DNA from: Zoogloeaceae bacterium
GTDB lineage: Bacteria; Pseudomonadota; Gammaproteobacteria; Burkholderiales; Rhodocyclaceae
Length of the DNA stretch: 64,000 nucleotides
NCBI GenBank assembly: GCA_024235675.1
Contig: JACKLZ010000001.1
Span: 806,001 to 870,000 of the forward strand
Direction of reading: 5' to 3'
Positions within the stretch are counted from its first letter, which is position 1; each line of letters begins with the position of its first letter. Positions 16,850 through 25,761 of this stretch are shown one piece after another. The notes below the pieces were generated by a model. That model made no database searches, was not told the DNA's origin, and saw only the letters and a list, made by a program, of their open reading frames with translations. The translations under genes and the position numbers were made by a program.

Positions 16850-17938
16850 ATGACGCTTCTTGATGTTCGCCAGATCACACTTGCCTACGGAACACAGCCG
16901 GTCGTCGACCGCCTGGATTTTTCGCTGGCCGAAGGCGACATCGGCTGCCTGCTGGGGCCATCGGGTTGCGGCAAGACGACCGTTCTGCGGGCGATTGCGG
17001 GCTTCGAGCGGGTGCGCGGCGGTGAGATCCTGATCGACGGCCAGTGCGTCAGCAGCGTGCATACCCACCTGCCGCCCGAACGCCGCCGCATCGGCATGGT
17101 GTTTCAGGACTACGCATTGTTTCCGCACCTCGATGTGAGCGAGAACATCGCCTTCGGATTGGGCAAGCAAAGCGCCGACGCGAAACGCAAGCGGGTCGGT
17201 GCCCTGCTTGATCTGGTCGGGCTCGGCCAGCAAGCCACACGCTACCCGCACGAACTGTCGGGCGGCCAGCAGCAACGGGTGGCGCTGGCCCGCGCCCTGG
17301 CGCCGGCCCCCAGCCTGCTGCTGATGGACGAGCCCTTCTCCAACCTCGACGTGGAGTTGCGCGAACGGCTCTCGCTGGAAGTGCGCCGGATTCTCAAGGA
17401 GACCGGCACCACCGCCATCCTCGTGACCCACGACCAGAACGAGGCCTTTGCCGTGGCCGACGTGGTCGCCTTGATGCACGGTGGCCGCATTCAGCAGCGC
17501 GCCACGCCCTACGATCTCTATCACCGGCCAATCAACCGTTTTGTGGCTGACTTCGTCGGTCAGGGCGTGCTGGTGCCCGGTCGGGTGGTCGGCGACGACC
17601 GGGTCGAGATCGCGCTCGGCACGCTACGCAGCGACACCCCGCTCGATTGCGGCCCCCTGGGCGTGTGCCCGATCAACGCGACAGTCGACGTGCTGCTGCG
17701 CCCCGACGACATCGTGCATGACGACGCCAGCCCCGACACCGCCACGGTACTGATGAAAGCCTTCCGCGGCGCCGACATTCTCTACACACTCAAGCTCGAC
17801 AACGGCGTCAAGCTCTTGTCGCTGGTGCCCAGCCACCACAATCACGCCATCGGCGAGCGCATCGGCATCCGTCTTGATGTCGACCATGTGGTGACCTTCT
17901 ACGAGCCGGTACCACCGCCCCTCGCGGCCCAGCCATGA
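16850..17938 (+). CDS. Iron(III)-type ABC transporter ATP-binding protein (FbpC-like)
   Basis: A 362-residue ATPase. Walker A is GPSGCGKTT, the Q-loop MVFQDYALFPHL, the ABC signature LSGGQQQRVALARAL, Walker B LLLMDEPFSNLD, and the H-loop histidine is in LVTHDQNEA. The C-terminal 130 residues form a TOBE-like regulatory domain. It matches FbpC/PotA-type importers and presumably drives the divergently encoded permease. I use the ATG at 16850; a frame extension to 16805 lacks the family's usual start. Its stop overlaps the aat start by 4 nt. Confidence 0.92.
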   Translation: MTLLDVRQITLAYGTQPVVDRLDFSLAEGDIGCLLGPSGCGKTTVLRAIAGFERVRGGEILIDGQCVSSVHTHLPPERRRIGMVFQDYALFPHLDVSENIAFGLGKQSADAKRKRVGALLDLVGLGQQATRYPHELSGGQQQRVALARALAPAPSLLLMDEPFSNLDVELRERLSLEVRRILKETGTTAILVTHDQNEAFAVADVVALMHGGRIQQRATPYDLYHRPINRFVADFVGQGVLVPGRVVGDDRVEIALGTLRSDTPLDCGPLGVCPINATVDVLLRPDDIVHDDASPDTATVLMKAFRGADILYTLKLDNGVKLLSLVPSHHNHAIGERIGIRLDVDHVVTFYEPVPPPLAAQP

Positions 17939-18651
17939 TTCCATGGCTGCATGAACCCGATTTTCCGCCACTGAGCCGCGCGCTGGCCGAGCCCAATGGC
18001 TTGCTCGCGGCGGGTGGCCAGCTCACGCCGGCCTGGCTGCTCGCCGCCTACCGTCGCGGCATTTTTCCATGGTTCAGCGAAGGCGAGCCAATCATGTGGT
18101 GGAGCCCGGACCCGCGCATGGTCTTGCTGCCGAGCGAGGTCAGAATCACCCGCTCGCTCGCCAAAACCCTGCGCAGTGATCGCTTCGACGTCCGCTTCGA
18201 CACGGCCTTTGCGCAAGTCATGGCCGGCTGCGCCGCGCCGCGCGCCGACGGCCACGGCACCTGGATCACCGCGCATATGCAGGCCGCCTACCTGCGTCTG
18301 CATGAACTGGGCTACGCCCACAGTGTCGAATGCTTCAAAGAGGGTGAGCTGGTCGGCGGGCTGTACGGCATCGCGCTCGACAAGGCGTTTTTTGGCGAGT
18401 CGATGTTCTCGCGGGTCAGCGATGCCTCCAAGGTCGCGCTGGCGCATCTGGCGCGCTTTCTCGATCAACGCGGGGTGGGCCTGATCGACTGCCAGATGAG
18501 CACCGCACACCTGACCGCCATGGGCGGCATCGAGATCCCTCGCGCGGCATTCAGCGAGGCCCTGACGCAGTTGATCAGCCCGGCGCCCGAACCGCAGCAC
18601 TGGCCGAAGGCGCCAGAAGCCGGGCACAATTGGGTTCGCACTTCGGAGTAA
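17935..18651 (+). CDS. aat: Leucyl/phenylalanyl-tRNA-protein transferase
   Basis: A 238-residue Aat. Diagnostic segments are the N-terminal FPPLSRALAEPNGLLAAGG, the RRGIFPWFSEGEPIMWWSPDPRMVL region, HGTWITAHMQAAYLRLHELGYAHSVE, and FGESMFSRVSDASKVAL with DCQM near the end. The enzyme transfers Leu or Phe from tRNA onto proteins with N-terminal Lys or Arg, marking them for ClpS/ClpAP degradation. It overlaps the ABC ATPase gene by 4 nt and is followed after 3 nt by bpt, so both N-degron transferases are encoded together. Confidence 0.97.
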   Translation: MIPWLHEPDFPPLSRALAEPNGLLAAGGQLTPAWLLAAYRRGIFPWFSEGEPIMWWSPDPRMVLLPSEVRITRSLAKTLRSDRFDVRFDTAFAQVMAGCAAPRADGHGTWITAHMQAAYLRLHELGYAHSVECFKEGELVGGLYGIALDKAFFGESMFSRVSDASKVALAHLARFLDQRGVGLIDCQMSTAHLTAMGGIEIPRAAFSEALTQLISPAPEPQHWPKAPEAGHNWVRTSE

Positions 18652-18654
18652 GCC

Positions 18655-19386
18655 ATGCAGAAGGACTACCCCTACGCGCTGATTCAGTTCTACGTCACCG
18701 GGCCCTACGACTGCTCCTATCTCCCCGCGCAGCGCGCCCGCTCGCAGGTCGCCACGCCCAATCATGTGATCGACACCCCGATCTACTCTGAACTGGTGCG
18801 CAATGGCTTTCGTCGCAGCGGCGTGTTCACCTACCGCCCCTACTGCGATCAATGCCAGGCTTGCGTGCCGGTGCGCATTCCCGTCGAGCAGTTCGTGGCC
18901 AACCGCAGCCAGCGCCGCACGGCCGCGCGGCTCGGTCACATGTCGGTCACCGAGCGCCCACTCGGCTTTGACGACGAACACTACGCGCTCTACAAACGCT
19001 ATCAGGAACAGCGCCACGCCGGCGGCGGCATGGACCAGGACAGTCGCGAGCAGTACGCGCACTTCCTGCTGCAAAGCCATGTCGACACCCGCCTGATCGA
19101 ATTTCGCGACGCGGGTGTGCTGCGCATGGTGTGCATCATCGACCGCCTGACCGACGGGCTGTCGAGCGTCTATACCTATTTCGACCCGAACATCCCCGGT
19201 GCCAGCTATGGCACCTGGGGCGTGCTGTGGCAGATCGAGGTGTGCCGGGCGCTGGAACTGCCCTATCTCTATCTGGGCTACTGGATTCGCGACAGTCGCA
19301 AGATGGCCTACAAGGCGCACTTCAAACCGCTGGAAGGCCGTATCGGCGGGCAATGGCAGACGCTGAACCCTGACACATTGGCCTGA
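18655..19386 (+). CDS. bpt: Aspartate/glutamate leucyltransferase (Bpt, ATE1-like)
   Basis: A 243-residue protein of the bacterial ATE1-like family. Characteristic parts are the N-terminal FYVTGPYDCSYLPAQRARSQV, the cysteine-rich YRPYCDQCQACVPVRIPV, and the C-terminal LPYLYLGYWIRDSRKMAYKAHFKPLE. Bpt moves Leu from tRNA onto N-terminal Asp or Glu, feeding the same ClpS/ClpAP pathway as Aat. It lies 3 bp after aat and 42 bp before pyrD. The aat-bpt adjacency is common in beta- and gammaproteobacteria and supports both calls. Confidence 0.96.
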   Translation: MQKDYPYALIQFYVTGPYDCSYLPAQRARSQVATPNHVIDTPIYSELVRNGFRRSGVFTYRPYCDQCQACVPVRIPVEQFVANRSQRRTAARLGHMSVTERPLGFDDEHYALYKRYQEQRHAGGGMDQDSREQYAHFLLQSHVDTRLIEFRDAGVLRMVCIIDRLTDGLSSVYTYFDPNIPGASYGTWGVLWQIEVCRALELPYLYLGYWIRDSRKMAYKAHFKPLEGRIGGQWQTLNPDTLA

Positions 19387-19428
19387 CGCGGCGCACAAAA
19401 CGCGGCGGCGGTAGAGTAAAATCCGCCG

Positions 19429-20442
19429 ATGCTCTACGACCTGATCCGATCTGTATTCTTCTCGATGGACGCCGAGAAGGCCCACGGCCTCGGCATGAAT
19501 GCCCTGCGTCTCGGCGGCCGGCTGCTGCCCCCCGCCGAGCCCCTGCCCGCCGTCCCCACCGAAGTGATGGGCATCGCCTTTCCCAACCGGGTCGGCCTGG
19601 CCGCCGGGCTGGACAAGAACGGCGAGGCCATCGACGGCCTGGCGCGCATCGGCTTCGGCTTTCTCGAAATTGGCACGATCACGCCGCGCCCGCAACCGGG
19701 CAACCCCAAGCCGCGCCTGTTCCGCCTGCCGGAAGTCGAAGGCATCATCAACCGCATGGGGTTCAACAACCATGGCGTCGATGCCCTGATCGCCAACGTC
19801 AAGGCGGCCAAATACCGTGGCGTGCTGGGCATCAACATCGGCAAAAACGCCGACACTCCGATCGAGCGCGCGGTCGATGACTACCTCGCCTGCCTCGAAA
19901 AGGTGTATTCGCTGGCCAGCTATGTGACCGTCAACATCTCCTCGCCAAACACCAAAAATCTGCGTGCATTACAAGGCGCCACCGAACTCGACGCCCTGCT
20001 CGGACCGCTCAAGGCTGCCCAGCAACGCCTCGCCGACCAGCACGGCAAGCATGTGCCGCTGGCGCTCAAGATCGCCCCGGATCTGGACGACGAGCAGATC
20101 ACCCAGATCGCCGACGCCGTGCGCAAGCACCACTTCGAGGCGGTCATCGCCACCAACACGACTATCGCCCGCGATGCCGTCCAGGGTCTGCGCCATGGCG
20201 ACGAGGCCGGCGGTCTGTCCGGCGGGCCGGTGCGCGAAGCCAGTACCCGTGTCATCCGCGCGCTGTCGGGCAAGCTCGGCGGCGAGGTGCCCATCATTGG
20301 TGCCGGCGGCATCCTCAAAGGCGACGACGCCCGCGAGAAAATTGCGGCCGGCGCGGCGCTGGTTCAAATCTACAGCGGCCTGATCTACCACGGCCCGCAC
20401 CTGATTCGCGACTGCGTCGCCGCCACCGATCGGCACTACTGA
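19429..20442 (+). CDS. pyrD: Dihydroorotate dehydrogenase (quinone), class 2
   Basis: A 337-residue class 2 PyrD. It has the membrane-associating N-terminal helix of about 40 residues (LYDLIRSVFFSMDAEKAH), then an FMN-binding barrel with GLAAGLDKNGEAIDGL, GFLEIGTITPRPQPGN, NISSPNTKNLR, TNTTI and GAGGILKGDDA. The catalytic serine is in the NISSPNT loop, as expected for quinone-linked forms. The enzyme oxidises dihydroorotate in pyrimidine synthesis and passes electrons to quinone. carA and carB of the same wider pathway lie about 19 kb away in this window. Confidence 0.97.
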   Translation: MLYDLIRSVFFSMDAEKAHGLGMNALRLGGRLLPPAEPLPAVPTEVMGIAFPNRVGLAAGLDKNGEAIDGLARIGFGFLEIGTITPRPQPGNPKPRLFRLPEVEGIINRMGFNNHGVDALIANVKAAKYRGVLGINIGKNADTPIERAVDDYLACLEKVYSLASYVTVNISSPNTKNLRALQGATELDALLGPLKAAQQRLADQHGKHVPLALKIAPDLDDEQITQIADAVRKHHFEAVIATNTTIARDAVQGLRHGDEAGGLSGGPVREASTRVIRALSGKLGGEVPIIGAGGILKGDDAREKIAAGAALVQIYSGLIYHGPHLIRDCVAATDRHY

Positions 20443-20479
20443 CGCGATCGGAATGCATATACCTATAACCGCAGCGGGG

Positions 20480-20508
20480 TTGAGCGGCACCTCAGCTCAG
20501 GGGATAAT
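20480..20508 (+). promoter_or_regulatory. Putative sigma-70 promoter of the rnf operon
   Basis: TTGAGC (20480-20485), a 17-bp spacer and GATAAT (20503-20508) fit a housekeeping promoter 28 bp upstream of the rnfA start. The stretch is also GC-rich and partly self-complementary (GCGGGG with CCCCGC). Confidence 0.55.
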
Positions 20509-20535
20509 CCCCCGCTTCAACAAGAACGGCTTGGC

Positions 20536-21120
20536 ATGAGCAGCTATCTATTCGTGATTCTTGGTGCGGTGCTGGTCAACAACGTGGTGCTGGTACGCAT
20601 CCTTGGCCTGTGCCCCTTCATGGGCGTCTCCAAGAAACTCGAGACGGCCATTGGCATGGGTGCGGCCACCACCTTTGTGCTCACCCTCGGCAGCGGCACC
20701 AGCTATCTGATCGACCACTACCTGCTGGTCCCCAACGATCTGGTGTATCTGCGCACCCTCTCGTTCATCGTCGTCATCGCCGCCATCGTCCAGCTCACCG
20801 AACTGGTCATCCACAAAACCAGCCCGCTGCTACACCAGGTGCTCGGCATCTATCTGCCCCTGATCACCACCAACTGTGCGGTGCTCGGCGTGCCGCTGCT
20901 CAACGTCGGCCTGCGCCACGACCTGTTCGAGTCACTGCTCTTCGGCTTCGGCAGCTCGATCGGCTTCACGCTGGCGCTCGTCCTCTTTGCCGGCATCCGC
21001 GAGCGCCTCGACGGCGCCGACATCCCCGGCCCCTTCAAAGGCACCGCCATTGCCATGATCACCGCCGGCCTCATGAGCCTTGCGTTCATGGGTTTTGCCG
21101 GACTGGACCGCTTCCAGTGA
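20536..21120 (+). CDS. rsxA: Electron transport complex subunit RnfA/RsxA
   Basis: A 194-residue integral membrane protein with six hydrophobic segments. VNNVVLVRILGLCPFMGVSKK at the start and LGIYLPLITTNCAVLGVPLL in the middle are the RnfA signatures; its conserved cysteines hold a membrane cluster in the complex. Rnf/Rsx couples ferredoxin and NAD(H) redox to ion movement, and in E. coli Rsx keeps SoxR reduced. It is the first gene of the ABCDGE run and lies just after a good promoter. Confidence 0.97.
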   Translation: MSSYLFVILGAVLVNNVVLVRILGLCPFMGVSKKLETAIGMGAATTFVLTLGSGTSYLIDHYLLVPNDLVYLRTLSFIVVIAAIVQLTELVIHKTSPLLHQVLGIYLPLITTNCAVLGVPLLNVGLRHDLFESLLFGFGSSIGFTLALVLFAGIRERLDGADIPGPFKGTAIAMITAGLMSLAFMGFAGLDRFQ

Positions 21121-21160
21121 CCGCGCCCCGCCCATTGCCCGTGCGCCAACACACCCTGCC

Positions 21161-21712
21161 ATGCTGACTGCCATTCTCGTCATGGCCGGCATCGCCGTGC
21201 TGCTCGGTGCCGCGCTCGGTTTTGCCGCCATCTTCTTCAAGGTCGAAGGCGACCCGCTGGTCGACAACATCGACGCCATCCTGCCGCAAACCCAGTGCGG
21301 CCAGTGCGGCTTCCCCGGCTGCCGGCCCTACGCCGAAGCCATCGCCAACGGCGAGGCCGACATCAACCAGTGCCCGCCGGGTGGCGAAGAAGGCATCCGC
21401 CATCTGGCCGACCTGCTTGGCCGTGAATTCAAGCCGCTGGACGAAGAACACGGCGTCGAGAAGCCCAAGTCGGTCGCCGTCATCGACGAACAGACTTGCA
21501 TCGGCTGCACGCTATGCATCCAGGCCTGCCCGGTGGACGCCATCGTTGGCGCAGCCAAGCAGATGCACACCATTGTCGAAGCCGAATGCACCGGCTGCGA
21601 GCTGTGCATCGCCCCCTGTCCGGTGGACTGCATCACCATGGAACCGCTGAAAGAAAACGTGAAGACCTGGAAATGGAAGTACCCGGTCATCCAGATCAAG
21701 GATGTCGCATGA
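21161..21712 (+). CDS. rsxB: Electron transport complex iron-sulfur subunit RnfB/RsxB
   Basis: A 183-residue ferredoxin-like subunit. One N-terminal membrane helix (LTAILVMAGIAVLLGAALGF) is followed by the CGQCGFPGC cluster motif with CPPGG, then two [4Fe-4S] ferredoxin motifs, CIGCTLCIQACPVDAI and CTGCELCIAPCPVDCI. It passes electrons from ferredoxin to the membrane subunits. I start at the ATG 21161, directly before the membrane helix; a longer frame to 21080 would overlap rsxA. Its stop overlaps the rsxC ATG (ATGA). Confidence 0.96.
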   Translation: MLTAILVMAGIAVLLGAALGFAAIFFKVEGDPLVDNIDAILPQTQCGQCGFPGCRPYAEAIANGEADINQCPPGGEEGIRHLADLLGREFKPLDEEHGVEKPKSVAVIDEQTCIGCTLCIQACPVDAIVGAAKQMHTIVEAECTGCELCIAPCPVDCITMEPLKENVKTWKWKYPVIQIKDVA

Positions 21713-23382
21713 TCGCCGGTCTGTTCCGTTTCAAGGGCGGCATCAAGCCCGAAACCCACAAGAACGCCTCGGCCGGCGCGCCCATCCAGATCGCGCCGCT
21801 GCCCCCGCAGCTGATCGTGCCGCTGCGCCAGAGCCCGCGCGCGACCGCCGAATGCATCGTGGTGCCGGGCCAGAAAGTCCTCAAGGGAGAGCGCATCGGC
21901 CTGCCCGACAGCCCGCTGAGCACCGCCGTGCATGCGCCCACATCAGGCACCGTGGTCGAGATCACGCCGCATGCCATGGCCCACCCCTCCGGTTTGCAGA
22001 CCCGTTGCGTGGTCATCGAACCCGACGGCGACGAGCGCTGGATTGAGCGCCCCACGCTGGACTACGAATCGGCCAGCCCCAAAGAAGCGCTGGCCTGGCT
22101 GCGCGACCACGGTATTGTCGGGCTGGGCGGCGCGACCTTCCCCAGCCACATCAAGGCCGGCGTCGACGGCGGCATCGAAACCCTGATCCTCAACGGCGCC
22201 GAATGCGAACCGTGGATCACCTGTGACGACCGCCTCATGCGCGAACGCGCCGACGGCATCGTCGCCGGTGCGCTGATTCTCAAGCACCTCACCGGCGCAC
22301 GCGAAATCGTCTTCGGCGTCGAAGACAACAAACCCCAGGCCATTGAAGCCCTGCGCACCGCCATCCATGGCCTGAGTGGCGACATCACTGTCATTCCGGT
22401 GCCCTCGCTCTACCCGGCTGGCGGCGAAAAGCAACTGATCCGCGTGCTCACCGGCGTCGAGATCCCGCACGGCAAGCTGGGCGGCGATTTCGGCGTGCAG
22501 TGCTTCAACGTCGGCACCGCCTACGCGGTGAACCGCGCCATCAATCATGGCGAACCGCTGGTCTCGCGCGTCATGACGGTCACCGGCAACGTCGACAAAC
22601 CCGGCAATTTCGAAGTCCTGATCGGCACCCCGGTCGAGGCCTTGCTGGCCTTGGGCCAACCCAAGGCCGACACCGGACGCATCCTGATGGGCGGCCCGAT
22701 GATGGGCTTCGAACTGCCCCGCCTCGATGTGCCGGCCACCAAAGCCACCAACTGCCTGATCGCCACCTCGCCCGCGCTGTTTCCGCCGCCGCCGCCGGAA
22801 ATGAACTGCATCCGCTGCGGCGCCTGCGCCGCAGCCTGTCCCGCCGAGCTGCAGCCCTTCGAGCTGTACTGGTTCTCGCGGGCCAAGAACTTCGGCAAAG
22901 CGCAGGAGTACCACCTCTTCGACTGCATCGAGTGCGGCTGCTGCTCCTACGTGTGCCCCTCGAAGATCCGTCTGGTGGACTACTACCGCTTCGCCAAAGG
23001 CGAAATCTGGGCGCGCGAACGCGAAAAATCAGCAGCCGACGCCGCACGCGAACGCTTTGAATTCCGCAACGAGCGCCAGGCCCGCGAAAAGCGCGAAAAA
23101 GCCGAAAAGCTCGCCGCCAAGGCAGCCGCCACCAAAGCCAAACTTGCCGCCACGTCGGCAGACGCCCCCGCAGCCGCCGATGCCCCGGCCGGCCCGGACG
23201 AGGCCAAGCGGGCGCTCATTGCCGCCGCACTCGAACGCGCCAAGGCACAAAAAGCCGCGGTCGAACCCAAAAACACCGATGCGCTGACGCCCGAGCAAGC
23301 CGCCCAGGTCGCCGACGCCGACGCGCGCCGCGCCGCCCAGGCCGCCACAGACACTGCCGCCGACGCGCCGGAATCGAACTGA
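21709..23382 (+). CDS. rsxC: Electron transport complex subunit RnfC/RsxC
   Basis: A 557-residue soluble subunit that binds NADH and FMN. FRFKGGIKPETHK opens the protein; VGLGGATFPSHIK and ILNGAECEPWIT are NADH/FMN-domain signatures; two cluster motifs follow, CIRCGACAAACP and CIECGCCSYVCP. The last 130 residues are a low-complexity Ala/Lys/Glu-rich tail that should be helical, as in many gamma- and betaproteobacterial RnfC proteins. I start at the ATG 21709 overlapping the rsxB stop; frames extending further upstream are out of register with the family. The stop overlaps rsxD by one base (TGATG). Confidence 0.96.
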   Translation: MIAGLFRFKGGIKPETHKNASAGAPIQIAPLPPQLIVPLRQSPRATAECIVVPGQKVLKGERIGLPDSPLSTAVHAPTSGTVVEITPHAMAHPSGLQTRCVVIEPDGDERWIERPTLDYESASPKEALAWLRDHGIVGLGGATFPSHIKAGVDGGIETLILNGAECEPWITCDDRLMRERADGIVAGALILKHLTGAREIVFGVEDNKPQAIEALRTAIHGLSGDITVIPVPSLYPAGGEKQLIRVLTGVEIPHGKLGGDFGVQCFNVGTAYAVNRAINHGEPLVSRVMTVTGNVDKPGNFEVLIGTPVEALLALGQPKADTGRILMGGPMMGFELPRLDVPATKATNCLIATSPALFPPPPPEMNCIRCGACAAACPAELQPFELYWFSRAKNFGKAQEYHLFDCIECGCCSYVCPSKIRLVDYYRFAKGEIWAREREKSAADAARERFEFRNERQAREKREKAEKLAAKAAATKAKLAATSADAPAAADAPAGPDEAKRALIAAALERAKAQKAAVEPKNTDALTPEQAAQVADADARRAAQAATDTAADAPESN

Positions 23383-24371
23383 TGCTGACTTCACCCTTCG
23401 TTCGCAAACCCACCAGCGTGCAGCAGGTGATGTTCACCGTGCTGGTCGCGCTGCTCCCGGCCGTCGCGCTCTATGTCTGGCAATTCGGCCCCGGCATTGT
23501 CGTCAATATCATCATCGCCACCCTCAGTGCCGTGGGTGCCGAGGCAGCAATTCTCAAGCTACGCAAAAAGCCGGTCGGGCTGTATGTCTCCGACCTGTCC
23601 GCCGTGGTCACCGCCTGGCTGATCGCCCTTACCTTCCCGACCATCCTGCCGGCCTGGATCCTCATCCTCGCCACGGTGCTGTCGATCGTCGCGGTCAAGC
23701 AGCTCTACGGCGGCCTCGGGCAGAACCCCTTCAACCCGGCCATGGCCGCCTATTGCCTGATGATCGTCGCTTACCCCTCGGCCATGTCACAGTGGCCCGC
23801 GGCCGGCTGGATGGATCTATCCACGCATTTGCAGTTGATTGGCGGCGCCAGTCTGGACGCAATGACCGGCGCGACGCCGCTGGATGCGCTCCGCACCGGC
23901 CTGCGCTCCGGCGCACCCGTGAGCGACGTTCTGACCCACGAAGCCTTCGGTATCCTTGGCGGGCGCGGATGGGAGTGGATCGGCCTGGGTTACCTCGCCG
24001 GCGGCCTTTTCCTCATTCAACGCCGTGTCATCACCTGGCATCTGCCCACCGCGTTTGTCGGCGGACTGATCATCGTCTCCGGACTCTTCTGGATGGCCAA
24101 TCCGGCGCACTACGCCTCGCCGCTGTTCCATCTGGCCAGTGGCGGCACGCTGCTCGCCGCATTCTTCATCGTCACCGACCCGGTCTCCGGCGCCACCACG
24201 CCACGCGGCAAACTCATCTTCGCCGCCAGCATCGCGCTGATCACCTACCTGATCCGCAACTTTGGCGCCTATCCCGACGGGATCGCCTTCGCCGTGCTGC
24301 TGATGAACCTGTGCGTGCCGCTGATCGACATGAAGACCCAGCCGCGCGTGTTCGGCCACAAGGGAGACTGA
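23382..24371 (+). CDS. rsxD: Electron transport complex subunit RnfD/RsxD
   Basis: A 329-residue membrane subunit with about nine or ten hydrophobic segments. The covalent FMN attachment site is visible as DPVSGATTPRGK, with the FMN-linked threonine in SGAT. GLGQNPFNPAMAAYCLM is another RnfD/NqrB signature. Together with RnfG it forms the flavin path through the membrane. Its ATG overlaps the rsxC stop by one base and rsxG follows 4 nt later. Confidence 0.97.
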   Translation: MLTSPFVRKPTSVQQVMFTVLVALLPAVALYVWQFGPGIVVNIIIATLSAVGAEAAILKLRKKPVGLYVSDLSAVVTAWLIALTFPTILPAWILILATVLSIVAVKQLYGGLGQNPFNPAMAAYCLMIVAYPSAMSQWPAAGWMDLSTHLQLIGGASLDAMTGATPLDALRTGLRSGAPVSDVLTHEAFGILGGRGWEWIGLGYLAGGLFLIQRRVITWHLPTAFVGGLIIVSGLFWMANPAHYASPLFHLASGGTLLAAFFIVTDPVSGATTPRGKLIFAASIALITYLIRNFGAYPDGIAFAVLLMNLCVPLIDMKTQPRVFGHKGD

Positions 24372-24375
24372 GCGC

Positions 24376-25065
24376 GTGAGCACCGAATACACTGCCGCCC
24401 GCACCTCGATCCGCACCGCGCTGATCCTGACCCTGTTTGCCTCGCTGTTTACCGCCGCGATGGCGCTCACCTACCGTTACACCAAGCCGGACATCGATGC
24501 TGCCGTCGCCGAGGTCAAACGCAAGCTGATCGCCGAAGTCCTCGCACCCGAGAGCTACGACAACGCCCTGCTCGACGACGTGGTCACCGTGGTCGCACCC
24601 GCCGAACTCGGCGTCGACGAAGGCAGCCTGGTCTATCGCGCCCGCAAGAATGGCGAGCCAGTGGCCCTGATCGTCGAAACCCGCGCACCTGACGGCTATG
24701 GCGGCGGTATCGATCTGGTCGTAGCCGTCGGCGCCGATGGTCGCCTGACGGGCGTGCGCGCCACTGCGCACAAGGAAACACCGGGCCTGGGCGACTACGT
24801 CGATCCGCGCAAAGACCCCAACAAGGCCAGCCCCTGGATCAACCAGTTCGTGGGCCGAGGCCTGACCGGCACCGACACCAGCGGCTGGAAAGTGCGCAAG
24901 GACGGCGGCGATTTTGACGCGCGCGCCGGCGCCACCATCAGCGCCCGTGCCGTCATTGCTGCGACCGCGCGCGCGCTGGCCTACGCCGACGCCAATCAGC
25001 ACCGCCTGTTCGACGCAAAAACCGGCGAGCGGATGACCACCGCCAATGCAGGAGCGAAGCCATGA
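24376..25065 (+). CDS. rsxG: Electron transport complex subunit RnfG/RsxG
   Basis: A 229-residue subunit with one N-terminal membrane helix and a periplasmic FMN domain. HKETPGLGDYVDPRKD and FDARAGATISARAV are family motifs; the threonine of GAT in the latter is the expected covalent FMN site, here preceded by Ala rather than the more usual Ser. The start is GTG at 24376, 4 nt after rsxD; no ATG is better placed. The stop overlaps rsxE by 4 nt. Confidence 0.95.
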   Translation: MSTEYTAARTSIRTALILTLFASLFTAAMALTYRYTKPDIDAAVAEVKRKLIAEVLAPESYDNALLDDVVTVVAPAELGVDEGSLVYRARKNGEPVALIVETRAPDGYGGGIDLVVAVGADGRLTGVRATAHKETPGLGDYVDPRKDPNKASPWINQFVGRGLTGTDTSGWKVRKDGGDFDARAGATISARAVIAATARALAYADANQHRLFDAKTGERMTTANAGAKP

Positions 25066-25754
25066 GCGCCTTCAGCAAAGACACCTGGATCAACGGCCTG
25101 TGGAAGCAGAACCCCGGCCTGGTTCAACTGCTGGGCCTGTGCCCGATCCTCGCGGTCAGCACCACCATGGTCAACGCGGTCAGCCTCGGCGTGGCCACCA
25201 TTTTGGTGATGGCGCTGGCCAATCTGTCGGTCGCCACACTGCGCAACTTCATCCCCTACGAGATCCGCATCCCGGTGTTCATCCTGATCATCGCCTCGCT
25301 GGTGACCGTGGTCGATCTGCTGTTCAACGCTTATCTGCACGAGCTGTATCTGGTGCTCGGCATCTTCATTCCGCTCATCGTCACCAACTGCATCGTGCTC
25401 GCGCGCATCGAAGCCTTTGCCGCCAAGAACGACCCCTTGGTGTCGACTTTCGACGGCATCGCCCAAGGCATCGGCCTGTTGCTGGTGCTGGCCGTGCTCG
25501 GCGCCATGCGCGAGTTGATCGGCGCCGGCACGCTGCTCGGCGGCATCGATCTGATCATCGAAGGCGCCTCGGCCATCAAGGTGCTGGGTGCGGACTACCC
25601 CGGCTTCATGATCGCCATCCTCCCGCCCGGCGCCTTCTTTGCGCTGGGCTGCCTGATCGCCGCATTCAACTGGATCAACAGTCGCGCCACCGCCCGCAAG
25701 CACGCGGCGCCGGTCGCGCCGACGGCACCCCCTGACGCCGTCGCGGAGAACTGA
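25062..25754 (+). CDS. rsxE: Electron transport complex subunit RnfE/RsxE
   Basis: A 230-residue membrane protein homologous to RnfA. NGLWKQNPGLVQLLGLCPILAVS and LYLVLGIFIPLIVTNCIVLARIEAFA are RnfE signatures, with conserved cysteines for the membrane cluster. The C-terminus is a short hydrophilic Ala/Pro-rich tail. It completes the six-gene ABCDGE set and is followed after 7 bp by nth, as in E. coli rsxABCDGE-nth. Confidence 0.96.
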   Translation: MSAFSKDTWINGLWKQNPGLVQLLGLCPILAVSTTMVNAVSLGVATILVMALANLSVATLRNFIPYEIRIPVFILIIASLVTVVDLLFNAYLHELYLVLGIFIPLIVTNCIVLARIEAFAAKNDPLVSTFDGIAQGIGLLLVLAVLGAMRELIGAGTLLGGIDLIIEGASAIKVLGADYPGFMIAILPPGAFFALGCLIAAFNWINSRATARKHAAPVAPTAPPDAVAEN

Positions 25755-25761
25755 TCCCGGC

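Noticed and set aside
17899..19773. A 624-codon minus-strand frame opposite aat, bpt and pyrD
   Set aside because: All three plus-strand genes are unmistakable and tightly packed; the antisense frame has no family features.
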